Shown piece by piece: positions 6,559 to 14,878 of a stretch of DNA of 64,000 bases. Source of the DNA: Sandaracinus amylolyticus (lineage in GTDB: Bacteria > Myxococcota_A > Polyangia > Polyangiales > Sandaracinaceae); the NCBI RefSeq assembly GCF_021631985.1, contig NZ_CP070225.1:2108001-2172000 (forward strand). The letters are read 5' to 3'. The translations under genes were made by a program, and so were the position numbers. The notes under the pieces were generated by a model. The model was not told the origin of the DNA and made no database searches. It saw only the letters and a program-made list of their open reading frames with translations. The first letter of the stretch is position 1; each line of letters starts with the position of its first letter.

Positions 6559-8868
6559 ATGCGTCAGCGTCCGGGTTCGATCTGCCCACTGCTCCTGCTC
6601 GCGATGAGCGCCTTGGCCGGCGGGTGCGAGACACCGCTCGAGTGCGGAGAGCTGCTTCGCCAAGCACCCGACCGCCGCATCTGCGTGTGCCCCAACGGCG
6701 GCGAGTACCGCGACGGGCTCTGCCATCTCGATGGCAGCGCCGCTCCGCTCGACGGAATGACGTGGGGCGACGCGGGTCCGGATGATGCCGAAGCGCCCGA
6801 CGCGGGGAGCTGCGCGGAGCGCACCTTCTATCGTGACGCGGACGGCGATGGCTTCGGCGATCGCGCGAGCTCGACGAGCGCATGTGAAGCGCCCGACGGC
6901 TACGTCGAAGACGATCGCGACTGCGACGACGACTGCGAGTCGTGCGGCCCCGAGGGCACCGAGGTTTGTGATGCCGAGCTGAAGGACGAGGACTGCGACG
7001 GCTCGAGCAACGAGGCCGAAGCTGGATGCACGTGCGTTCCCGGCTCCGAGCCCGTGCAGTGCGGGGCCACGGACGTCGGCGAGTGCCGCTACGGCACGCA
7101 AACCTGCGTGGACGGCGTGTACGGTGAGTGCGAGGGCGCAGTCTTGGCGGCCGACGAGACCTGCAACGGGCTCGATGACGATTGCGACGGTCACACCGAC
7201 GAGTCGGTAACGACGACGTTCTATCGTGACGCCGACGGAGACATGTACGGCAGTCCCAGCGTGACGCTGCACGCCTGCGCTGCGCCGCTTGGCTATGTCG
7301 CGCGCGGGATGGATTGCGACGATTCCTGCGCAGCCTGTCGTCCGGGCGGCACGGAAGTGTGCGACGGCAGCCGCGATGAAGACTGCCGCGACGGGGTCGA
7401 TGATGGATGTGAATGTGTCGCGGGGACCTCCCGCGCGTGCGAGGGGGGCTTTTCGGCGGGCGAGTGTCGACGAGGGACGCAGATGTGCTCGTCCGCAGGA
7501 ACGTGGGCGCCGTGCTCTGGTCGCGTCGACCCGATCGCCGAACGCTGCAATGGTCGCGACGACGACTGCAACGGTGCGGCTGATGACGGTTCCGCGGCCA
7601 TGTCTTGCGGCACGGCGTCGCGCGCCACTCTGGGCTGCAGTGCGGGGTCATGCGTGGTGACCTCGTGCACGAGCGGCTATCGCGATTGTGATTCGGTCTC
7701 GACGAATGGCTGCGAGACTCGTCTCGGAACTGCCAATCACTGTCTCGCTTGCAACGACGTCTGCGGCTGGGCGTGCGCCGAATCCGGGTGCAACGACGGC
7801 GTCGTCGTCGACGGCGGCCACTTCCATACCTGCGTGCTGCGTGAGGCCGGCGACGTCGCGTGCTGGGGCGCCGATTCAGCCGGACAGCTCGGGAACGACC
7901 TCGCCACCGCGACTCAAACCGCGCCCGCCGCCGTGAGTGCCCTCGGAGCGGTCACCTCCATCGTCGCGGGTTACCAACACACTTGCGCGCTGGTTGCGGG
8001 TGGGACGGTCTACTGTTGGGGCCTCGATCGGAGCGGACAGCTCGGCGACGACACCGTAGCGTCCGATCGGGCCGTGCCGGTCGTGGTGTCCGGATTACCC
8101 AACGCGATCGCTATCGCCGCCGGCGGCGATCACACGTGCGCGCTGCTGTCGAGTGGCACCGTGCGTTGCTGGGGAGACGATACGTACGGGCAGCTCGGGA
8201 ACGATTCTGCGAACACGCGCCAGTTCTCTCCGGTACCTGTCGCCGGCCTGAGTGGCGTCACCGCGATTGCGACGGGGTACGCGCACACGTGTGCGCTGCT
8301 TTCGAACCGCACCGTTCGATGTTGGGGGCATGACGAGCTGGGCCAGCTGGGGAACGACGCTCTGCTGTCGAACCGACCCACGCCGGTCGCTGTTGCTGGG
8401 CTGGCGGACGTCGTGGCGCTTGCCGCGGGCGCGTCTCACACGTGCGCGCTTCTCGCGTCGGGCGCAGTCCGTTGCTGGGGCGCGGACGATACTGGACAGC
8501 TCGGAAACGATGTCGCGCGCGCGCATCAAGCGGTCCCCGTGGCCGTGCAGGGGCTCACTGGCGTTGCCGCGCTTGCGCTTGGGTCGAATCACTCGTGCGC
8601 GCTGATGTCGAACGGGCGTGCCCAGTGTTGGGGCTCGGACCACTACGGCCAGCTGGGGAATGACAGCGACGAGCTCGACCAAGCGATGCCCGTCGCGGTG
8701 CTGGATCTCGGCGACATCCGATCACTCGGCGCAGGAGGCAATCACACGTGTGCCGTGCTCGAGTCCGGCGCCGTACGCTGCTGGGGGTCGAATTACGTGA
8801 GTCAGCTGGGGAACGGTGGCACTCGGGACGAGGCGACGTCGGTGCCCACGCTCGCTCCCGGGACGTGA
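6559..8868 (+). CDS. secreted lipoprotein with MopE-like metal-binding motifs and seven RCC1 repeats
   Basis: A 769-residue protein starting at ATG 6559, with a signal peptide and lipobox (ALAGGC). Residues about 90-400 carry Asp/Cys-rich MopE-type motifs (FYRDADGDGFGD, then DCDDDC, EVCD, DEDCDG), which in that family are putative calcium- or metal-binding. Residues about 419-769 hold seven RCC1 repeats (HTCALLSSGTVRCWG, then GQLGND), likely a seven-bladed propeller. Each blade has a Cys pair, suggesting disulfides outside the cytoplasm. The function is unknown; surface binding is plausible. Its TGA abuts the stop of the next, opposite gene as TGATCA. Confidence 0.85.
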   Translation: MRQRPGSICPLLLLAMSALAGGCETPLECGELLRQAPDRRICVCPNGGEYRDGLCHLDGSAAPLDGMTWGDAGPDDAEAPDAGSCAERTFYRDADGDGFGDRASSTSACEAPDGYVEDDRDCDDDCESCGPEGTEVCDAELKDEDCDGSSNEAEAGCTCVPGSEPVQCGATDVGECRYGTQTCVDGVYGECEGAVLAADETCNGLDDDCDGHTDESVTTTFYRDADGDMYGSPSVTLHACAAPLGYVARGMDCDDSCAACRPGGTEVCDGSRDEDCRDGVDDGCECVAGTSRACEGGFSAGECRRGTQMCSSAGTWAPCSGRVDPIAERCNGRDDDCNGAADDGSAAMSCGTASRATLGCSAGSCVVTSCTSGYRDCDSVSTNGCETRLGTANHCLACNDVCGWACAESGCNDGVVVDGGHFHTCVLREAGDVACWGADSAGQLGNDLATATQTAPAAVSALGAVTSIVAGYQHTCALVAGGTVYCWGLDRSGQLGDDTVASDRAVPVVVSGLPNAIAIAAGGDHTCALLSSGTVRCWGDDTYGQLGNDSANTRQFSPVPVAGLSGVTAIATGYAHTCALLSNRTVRCWGHDELGQLGNDALLSNRPTPVAVAGLADVVALAAGASHTCALLASGAVRCWGADDTGQLGNDVARAHQAVPVAVQGLTGVAALALGSNHSCALMSNGRAQCWGSDHYGQLGNDSDELDQAMPVAVLDLGDIRSLGAGGNHTCAVLESGAVRCWGSNYVSQLGNGGTRDEATSVPTLAPGT

Positions 8869-9390
8869 TCAGCCGCCGGACTTCGTCTTCGTCACGTACT
8901 CGTCGGCCATCGTGCCGACGAACTGGGCGAGGATGCCGTCTGCAACGCGCAGTCTGCGGCTGAGCTCTCTCGCGATGTTCATCACGAACAGCGAGTACGC
9001 CTTCAGGTCGCGGCGGTAGAGCAGGCGATCGACGCTCTCGGCGCTGAGCCGCATCACGCGGCTCGGCGCCAAGGCGCGCACGCTCGCGCTGCGCGGCTGG
9101 ACGTCGAGGATCGACATCTCGCCGAACCAGCCGCCGGGGCCGAGCATCGCGACGCGGATCTCGCTGCCGGTCCGCGTGCGCTTGAGCACCTCGAGCTCAC
9201 CGTCGAGCACCACGAACATCTCGCGCGCCGGGTCACCCTCCGACACCACGCGCGTGCCCACGTGGACCCGCTCGACCGGGAGCTCGCGACACAGCACGCC
9301 CAGCGTCTCGTCGTCGAGCCCGCCGAACAGGCCGACCTCTCGGAGCATCGCGGGGTCCACCCGATCCATCGAGGCGCGCGTGTCGCTCAT
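8869..9390 (-). CDS. cyclic-nucleotide-binding-domain protein
   Basis: About 173 residues from ATG 9390 (an upstream ATG at 9447 would add 19). It has the cNMP-binding beta-roll: VSEGDPAREMFVVLDGELEV, then GPGGWFGEMSIL and PRSASVRALAPSRVMRLS. No helix-turn-helix follows, so it is probably not a Crp-type activator. The C-terminal helix (SLFVMNIARELSRRLRVAD) resembles the dimer helix of the family. It may sense cAMP or cGMP and act on a partner, perhaps the kinase encoded divergently at 9492. It is convergent with, and abuts, the RCC1 gene. Confidence 0.8.
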   Translation of the reverse strand: MSDTRASMDRVDPAMLREVGLFGGLDDETLGVLCRELPVERVHVGTRVVSEGDPAREMFVVLDGELEVLKRTRTGSEIRVAMLGPGGWFGEMSILDVQPRSASVRALAPSRVMRLSAESVDRLLYRRDLKAYSLFVMNIARELSRRLRVADGILAQFVGTMADEYVTKTKSGG

Positions 9391-9491
9391 GGTCGGCATC
9401 CTCTCACCGGCATCGAGGTGCGGCAAGCATCGTGGGCGTAGCATCACGCTTCCGCCGGACGTCTCGCTCCCGGTAGACTCCGTCCGTTCCG

Positions 9492-11768
9492 TTGGCGATC
9501 GACGAAGAGCTCGACCTGCCTCGCCCGTTCGGGCCCTACACGCTCACGCGGCGACTCGCCGTCGGCGGAATGGCCGAGGTGTACGTCGCGAAGACCAAGG
9601 GCCTCGGAGGCTTCGAGAAGGTCGTCGCGATCAAGGTCATCCATCCGCGCTACTCGGAGGACGAGCACTTCGTGCAGATGCTCGTCGAGGAGGCGAAGAT
9701 CTCCGTCCTCCTCACGCACGTGAACATCGCGCAGACGTTCGATCTCGGCTGCATCGACGACACGTACTACATCGTGATGGAGCTCATCGAGGGCGCCGAT
9801 GCGTATCGCGTGATGCGCCGGACGACCGAGATGAAGCGCGCGATGCCGATCGATCTCTGCGCGCACATCGCGGCGGAGATGTGCAACGGGCTCGACTACG
9901 CGCACCGCAAGCGCGACGCGGAGGGCCAGTCGCTCGGCATCGTGCACCGCGACATCTCTCCGCAGAACGTCCTGATCTCGTACGCGGGCGAGGTGAAGAT
10001 CGTCGACTTCGGGATCGCGAAGGCCGCACTGCGCAGCGGTCAGACCGAAGCCGGTGTGATCAAGGGCAAGTACTACTACATGTCCCCGGAGCAGGCGTGG
10101 GGCGATCCGATGGATCACCGCTCCGACATCTTCTCGACGGGCGTCGTGCTCTACGAGCTGCTCACGGGACGGATGCTGTACCAGGAGGACAACGTCCCGC
10201 TGCTCCTCGACAAGGTGCGCAAGGTCGAGGTCGCGCCGCCCGAGACGCGCCGTCGCAGCATCCCGAAGGCGCTCTCCGACATCGTGATGAAGGCGCTCTC
10301 GAAGGAGCCGCAGGATCGCTATCAGTCCGCGCAGGAGATGGCGCAGGCGCTCACGCAGTTCCTCTATCAGTCGAGCCCGACGTTCACCGCCGCGCGCCTC
10401 GCGGAGCTGATGGGGACGCTCTTCCCGAACGAAGTGCAGCGCCACAGCGCGATCATGAAGCTGCCGTCGGTCGAGGAGTCGCTCCCGCCCGAGGCGCAGT
10501 CGAAGAGCGTGCTCTTCGAGCTCGGCGAGGAAGAGGACGAGGACGCGACGCGCAACGACGTGCTGCCGTTCCGCCGAGCGCAGCGGGTGACCAAGCCGGC
10601 CGAGGAACCGGGACGGCCCACGCTGCGCCCGCCCCGCCGTCGCAACGTCGAGGGTGAGCCGACGCGCGCTGCATCGCCGCGTGCGGCGGGTGGGGGCAGC
10701 GATCAGGTCACGGCGCCGCTCGTCGATCCGAGCGGCGCGTGGGTGTCGCCCGTGCGCGAGATGGGGACGACGTCGCCGCGGCAGGTGCCCGACGACTCGA
10801 CGGATGACACGCACTCCGCGCCCGAGTGGGACGATCCCACGCGCCTCAAGGACGAGGACTGGAGCGAGCAGGACGCGACGCTCGTCGACGGCGGCGATCT
10901 CGCGGCGGCGCTGCTCGCGGTCGCGCCGAAGCCGGAGGGCGCGCAGCTCGCGCAGAGCGAGCGCGGGAAGGTCAACGTGCAGTGGGCCGCGAAGGTCCCG
11001 CAGAACGCTGCGCCGCCGCAGGCCGCGAGCGCGCAACGAGCCGCGCCGCCGCCACCGCGACCGCCCCCGCCGGTCGCGAAGATCGAGCCTCTACCCTCGC
11101 CGAGCGCGGTGCCGCGCGCGCCGTGGGAGGCGCCTCCGAGCGTCGCGGCCTCGCCGCCGGTGTTCACCGCGCCGACGGGCAGCGTCGATCCGTTCGCGTC
11201 GCCGCCGCCGAGCCCGCCGAGCGCGACCGGTGGCTTCGAGCCGCCGGATGGGGCGCGACGATCGGCGATGCTCGCGATCGCGGCGATCGCGGTCGTCGTC
11301 CTCGGCGTGCTCGCGGTCATCGCGGTGCTGGGGACGCCTCCGCCGCCTGCGATCGAGGTGATCTCCTCGCCGACCGGCGCGAGCGTCTCGATCGACGGCC
11401 GGCCCGTCGATGGCGTGACGCCGATCGTGATCGCCGATGGGATCGAGAGCGGACGCTCGTATCGCGTCGAGGTCGCGATGGCGGGCTATCAGCCGTGGGC
11501 GGCGCAGCTCGCGCCCACCGAGGGTCCACTGCGGCAATTCGTCGTGCTCGCGCCGCTGCCCGCGACGCTGCGGGTCGAGACCGATCCGCCAGGCGCCGAG
11601 GTGATGGTGAACGGCGTGATGCGCGGCGCCGCGCCGATCGAGGTGACGGGCCTGCAGGTCGGTCAGGAGGTCGAGGTCCGCGCGAGCATCGCGGGACGCG
11701 CGCCGGTGATCCGTCGCGTGCGGCTCGCCGAGGGAACGACCTCGGAGCGCATCCTCGTCACGCCGTGA
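9492..11768 (+). CDS. membrane-anchored Ser/Thr protein kinase with PEGA-type sensor domain
   Basis: A 758-residue Pkn-type kinase. The glycine loop is AVGGMAEVYVAK, with Lys48 (AIKVI), catalytic HRDISPQN (Asp154), DFG at 172-174 and the APE-like SPEQA. A Pro/Ala-rich linker follows, then one membrane helix (AIAAIAVVVLGVLAVIAVLG). Outside there are two PEGA-like beta repeats (SPTGASVSIDGRPVDGVTP and DPPGAEVMVNGVMRGAAP). The start appears to be TTG 9492. Such kinases phosphorylate cytoplasmic FHA or regulator proteins; the substrate is unknown here. The stop abuts the convergent DUF3467 gene as TGATCA. Confidence 0.88.
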   Translation: MAIDEELDLPRPFGPYTLTRRLAVGGMAEVYVAKTKGLGGFEKVVAIKVIHPRYSEDEHFVQMLVEEAKISVLLTHVNIAQTFDLGCIDDTYYIVMELIEGADAYRVMRRTTEMKRAMPIDLCAHIAAEMCNGLDYAHRKRDAEGQSLGIVHRDISPQNVLISYAGEVKIVDFGIAKAALRSGQTEAGVIKGKYYYMSPEQAWGDPMDHRSDIFSTGVVLYELLTGRMLYQEDNVPLLLDKVRKVEVAPPETRRRSIPKALSDIVMKALSKEPQDRYQSAQEMAQALTQFLYQSSPTFTAARLAELMGTLFPNEVQRHSAIMKLPSVEESLPPEAQSKSVLFELGEEEDEDATRNDVLPFRRAQRVTKPAEEPGRPTLRPPRRRNVEGEPTRAASPRAAGGGSDQVTAPLVDPSGAWVSPVREMGTTSPRQVPDDSTDDTHSAPEWDDPTRLKDEDWSEQDATLVDGGDLAAALLAVAPKPEGAQLAQSERGKVNVQWAAKVPQNAAPPQAASAQRAAPPPPRPPPPVAKIEPLPSPSAVPRAPWEAPPSVAASPPVFTAPTGSVDPFASPPPSPPSATGGFEPPDGARRSAMLAIAAIAVVVLGVLAVIAVLGTPPPPAIEVISSPTGASVSIDGRPVDGVTPIVIADGIESGRSYRVEVAMAGYQPWAAQLAPTEGPLRQFVVLAPLPATLRVETDPPGAEVMVNGVMRGAAPIEVTGLQVGQEVEVRASIAGRAPVIRRVRLAEGTTSERILVTP

Positions 11769-12050
11769 TCACTGGATCGTCGGCGGAGGCTCGATCGGGC
11801 CGAAGCGCGCCTCGTGTCGCGCGAGCGTCTCGCCGAGCGCCGCGTGGAAGCGCTTCGCGTGCGCCGGTGAGAGCAGGATGCGGCTGAGGAGCCACCCCGC
11901 GCGACCCTGCACGAATGCGAAGTCGAGCACGAAGCTGTCGAAGCTCGAGCCGACCTGCGCGAGGTTCGAGAATCGACCCTTGGCGACCTCGTCCTCGGCC
12001 TTGATGGTGATGTCCGCGGGCGGTGCGTTCGGCGGATTCTGCTGATCCAT
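11769..12050 (-). CDS. DUF3467 family protein
   Basis: A 93-residue protein matching the DUF3467 layout: an N-terminal hydrophilic segment, then NLAQVGSSFDSFVLDFAFVQ, LLSRILLSPAHAKRFHAAL and a terminal acidic/Pro tail. The family is small, cytoplasmic and of unknown function. The gene is convergent with the kinase gene at zero spacing (TGATCA at 11766-11771) and divergent from the membrane protein gene at 12121. Confidence 0.75.
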   Translation of the reverse strand: MDQQNPPNAPPADITIKAEDEVAKGRFSNLAQVGSSFDSFVLDFAFVQGRAGWLLSRILLSPAHAKRFHAALGETLARHEARFGPIEPPPTIQ

Positions 12051-12120
12051 CGTGAGCTCTCCGCGCGACTATAACAGGGGCCATGGGAACCGCGTCGCCG
12101 GGGCGGTGTCCAGCACGGCG

Positions 12121-12843
12121 ATGAGCGCCTCCACCGCACCGGCAGCACCGCCTCTCTCGATGCCCGAACGCGACGCGCCGCCCGATCCCACGAAGCAGCA
12201 GCCGCTGCTCTTCTGCCCGTTCTGCCGCGAGTGCTTCGAAGGCGAACGCGAGTGCCCGGAGCACGAGCTCGCGCTCGTCCCTTTCGATCAGCTCCCGCGC
12301 GATCCCGAGCTCGAGGGGAGCGACCTGCCTTCGCACGACGAGCCGGTTTCGATCTTCGATCCGCGCTTCGGGCGTGGGCTCGTGATGGCGGGCGTCGCGC
12401 TCTCGGCAATCGGGTTCGCACTGCCGCTGCTCACGATCACGACCGCGACGCAGACGCGCACGTTCAGCGGCTTCGAGACCGCGACCGGACCGGCGCCGAG
12501 CGTGTGGACGATCCCCTTCGTCGCCGCGATGTTCGTGTGGATCCTCGCACGCCGTCGCACGCCGCTCGAGATGCTCGGCGCGCGCCTCGTCGGCGTGGTG
12601 TTCGCGCTCGCGCCCTTGGTCTCGCTCGTCTACACGGTGCTCAAGGTCACGAAGAGCGCCGAGGAACAGGCGGCGCAGACGGGACGCCTGCTCGAGGTCG
12701 GCGTGGAGTACGGCGCGGGTGTGCTCGCGATCGCCGCGCTCTTGCTCCTCGTGGGAAGCGCGCGGCTCGGCGTGATCCCGGTGCCGCGCGGTGGACCCTC
12801 GAGCCCCGAGCCCGCGAGCGAGCAGCCGAAGAAGAAGCGCTGA
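12121..12843 (+). CDS. membrane protein with N-terminal zinc-ribbon motif
   Basis: About 240 residues from ATG 12121; an earlier in-frame start at 12052 gives a poor N-terminus. Near residues 30-45 is CPFCRECFEGERECPEH, a rubredoxin/zinc-ribbon-like Cys cluster. Four probable membrane helices follow (GLVMAGVALSAIGFALPLL, WTIPFVAAMFVWIL, VFALAPLVSLVYTVL, AGVLAIAALLLLV), then a Lys-rich tail. The function is unknown. It precedes an ABC ATPase gene by 45 bp in the same direction and might be its membrane partner, although it does not look like a classical permease. Confidence 0.65.
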   Translation: MSASTAPAAPPLSMPERDAPPDPTKQQPLLFCPFCRECFEGERECPEHELALVPFDQLPRDPELEGSDLPSHDEPVSIFDPRFGRGLVMAGVALSAIGFALPLLTITTATQTRTFSGFETATGPAPSVWTIPFVAAMFVWILARRRTPLEMLGARLVGVVFALAPLVSLVYTVLKVTKSAEEQAAQTGRLLEVGVEYGAGVLAIAALLLLVGSARLGVIPVPRGGPSSPEPASEQPKKKR

Positions 12844-12888
12844 TCTCGATTTGCCCGCGTCGTCGCGGCCGTCTACGTTCGCGCCGCG

Positions 12889-13830
12889 ATGGCGCTCATC
12901 GAGCTCGAGGGGGTCGAGAAACGCTACGGCGAGCTGCGCGCGCTCAAGGGCGTGACGCTGAAGCTCGAGCCAGGGCGCATCGGGCTCCTCGGGCCGAACG
13001 GCGCGGGCAAGTCGACGCTGCTCAAGACGCTGCTCGGGCTGCTCACGCCCGATCACGGCAGCGTGAAGGTGCTCGACATCGACGTCGCGCGGAGCCCCTT
13101 CGAGGTGCGCGCGCGCATCGGGTACATGCCCGAGGGCGACTCGGTGATCCCCGAGCTCACCGCGCTGCAGTTCACGTCGCTCGCGGGCGAGCTCTGCGGG
13201 CTGCCCCGGCGCGAGGCGATCGGACGGGCGCACCAGGTGCTGCACTACGTCGGGCTCGGCGAGGCGCGTTATCGCAAGCTCGGCTCGTTCTCGACCGGCA
13301 TGCGCCAGCGCGCGCGGCTCGCGCAGGCACTGGTCGGCGATCCCAAGCTGCTGCTCCTCGACGAGCCCACGAGCGGTCTCGATCCGCGCGGTCGCGACGA
13401 GATGCTCGCGCTGATCGTCGACATCCCGCAGCGCACCGGCGCGAGCGTGATCCTCTCGACGCACATCCTCCCGGACGTCGAGAAGACGTGCGATCAGGTG
13501 ATGGTGATCGCGGGCGGCGAGGTGCTCTACGCGGGCGCGCTCGCGCCGCTGGTCACCAGCGAAGAGGGCGTGTTCGAGGTGCGCGGGAAGGGCGAGCCCG
13601 ACTCGCTCAAGACCGCGCTCGAGGTGGGCGGCTGCGTGGTCACGCGCGACGGGAGCACGCTCGCGGTACGCGTTCCTTCGGGCAAGGACGCGCGCTTCAT
13701 CCTCGAGCTCGCGATCTCGTCGGGGCAGCAGGTGCGCCACGTCGCGCCGCTGACGAAGACGCTCGAGCGCGCGTTCATGCAGACGCTCGAGAAGGCCGGC
13801 GCAGCGGCCGCGGAGGGCGCGAGCGCCTAG
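12889..13830 (+). CDS. ABC transporter ATP-binding protein
   Basis: A 313-residue ATPase with Walker A GPNGAGKST, signature FSTGMRQR (degenerate from LSGGQ), Walker B LLLLDEPTSGLDP and switch His (STHILPD). The C-terminal about 90 residues after the nucleotide domain are typical of CcmA/NatA-type export ATPases. No obvious permease gene follows; the four-helix membrane protein at 12121 is the only neighbouring candidate. Its TAG abuts the opposite gene's stop as TAGCTA (13828-13833). Confidence 0.85.
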   Translation: MALIELEGVEKRYGELRALKGVTLKLEPGRIGLLGPNGAGKSTLLKTLLGLLTPDHGSVKVLDIDVARSPFEVRARIGYMPEGDSVIPELTALQFTSLAGELCGLPRREAIGRAHQVLHYVGLGEARYRKLGSFSTGMRQRARLAQALVGDPKLLLLDEPTSGLDPRGRDEMLALIVDIPQRTGASVILSTHILPDVEKTCDQVMVIAGGEVLYAGALAPLVTSEEGVFEVRGKGEPDSLKTALEVGGCVVTRDGSTLAVRVPSGKDARFILELAISSGQQVRHVAPLTKTLERAFMQTLEKAGAAAAEGASA

Positions 13831-14811
13831 CTAGCCCGTCTTCCCAGGAGCGAACAGGTAGCCCTGCTCCTGGTAGACGCAGATGCGATCGCGGCCCTCG
13901 TCCTTCGCGCGGTAGAGCGCGCGATCGGCGGAGCGCAGCAGCTCTTCCTTCGAGTGCACGCCGCGGCTCGGGAACAGCGCGAGCCCGATCGACGCGGTCA
14001 CCGGGATCTTCGTGCCGGCCACGTCGAAGGGCTCGTCGCGCAGCGTGCGCGCCACGCGATCCGCGACGACGAGCGCGCCCGCGAGGTGCGTGCTGGGGAG
14101 CAGCACGACGAACTCCTCGCCGCCGTAGCGCGTGACCACGTCGATCTCGCGAACCGACTTCTTGAGGCGCACGCCGACCTCGCGGAGCACCGCATCGCCC
14201 GCCTCGTGCCCGAAGCGATCGTTCACCTGCTTGAAGTGATCGACGTCGATCATCGCGAGCGCGAGCGGATCGCGATGGCGCTCGGCGCGCTTGTACTCCT
14301 CGGTCAAGCGCGAGTTGAGATAGCGGACGTTGTAGAGCCCGGTGAGCTCGTCCTGCACCGCGAGGCGCTGCAGTCGCTCGCGCGCGGCGCCGAGGTCGTC
14401 GTGGGAGCGCTTGATGCGCAGCATCGCCTCGATGCGCGCGAGCAGCTCGCGCTCGTCGAACGGCTTCGTCACGTAGTCGTCGGCGCCGATGCGCAGGCCC
14501 TCGATGCGGCTCTCGGGATCGGTGCGGCCGGTCACGAGGATCACCGGCACGAAGATCTCGGGCGGCGTCGTCGACTTCAGGATCCGGCAGCAGTCGACGC
14601 CGCTCAGGCCCTCCATCATCACGTCGAGCAGCACGAGATCGACCTGCCCCTGACGATGCAGATCCAGGAGCTTCTGCGCGCCGTCGACCGCGATGACGCG
14701 ATATCCGTGGCCGCGCAGAAGACCGGCGACGTACTCGCGCGTGACGCGATCGTCGTCGACGACGGCGATGCGCGCAGGCGGCGGCGGGGCGCTCCCGCGG
14801 GCGGTCTCCAC
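13831..14811 (-). CDS. response regulator with GGDEF domain (PleD-like diguanylate cyclase)
   Basis: A 326-residue protein from GTG 14811. The receiver domain (residues about 13-133) has the acidic pocket DDD 19-21, phosphoacceptor Asp63 (LLDVMM) and Lys117 (TKPF). The GGDEF domain carries GGEEF at 230-234, the active-site signature, and an RxxD inhibitory site REID at 221-224 with the usual five-residue spacing. It should make cyclic-di-GMP when phosphorylated and be product-inhibited. No kinase is adjacent. Convergent with the ABC ATPase gene at zero spacing. Confidence 0.92.
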   Translation of the reverse strand: METARGSAPPPPARIAVVDDDRVTREYVAGLLRGHGYRVIAVDGAQKLLDLHRQGQVDLVLLDVMMEGLSGVDCCRILKSTTPPEIFVPVILVTGRTDPESRIEGLRIGADDYVTKPFDERELLARIEAMLRIKRSHDDLGAARERLQRLAVQDELTGLYNVRYLNSRLTEEYKRAERHRDPLALAMIDVDHFKQVNDRFGHEAGDAVLREVGVRLKKSVREIDVVTRYGGEEFVVLLPSTHLAGALVVADRVARTLRDEPFDVAGTKIPVTASIGLALFPSRGVHSKEELLRSADRALYRAKDEGRDRICVYQEQGYLFAPGKTG

Positions 14812-14878
14812 AGGACTGATGGTACAGCTCTGGGGCGTCCCCGTCGACGCTCTCGAGATCCGCTACGCTGCGCCTCGG

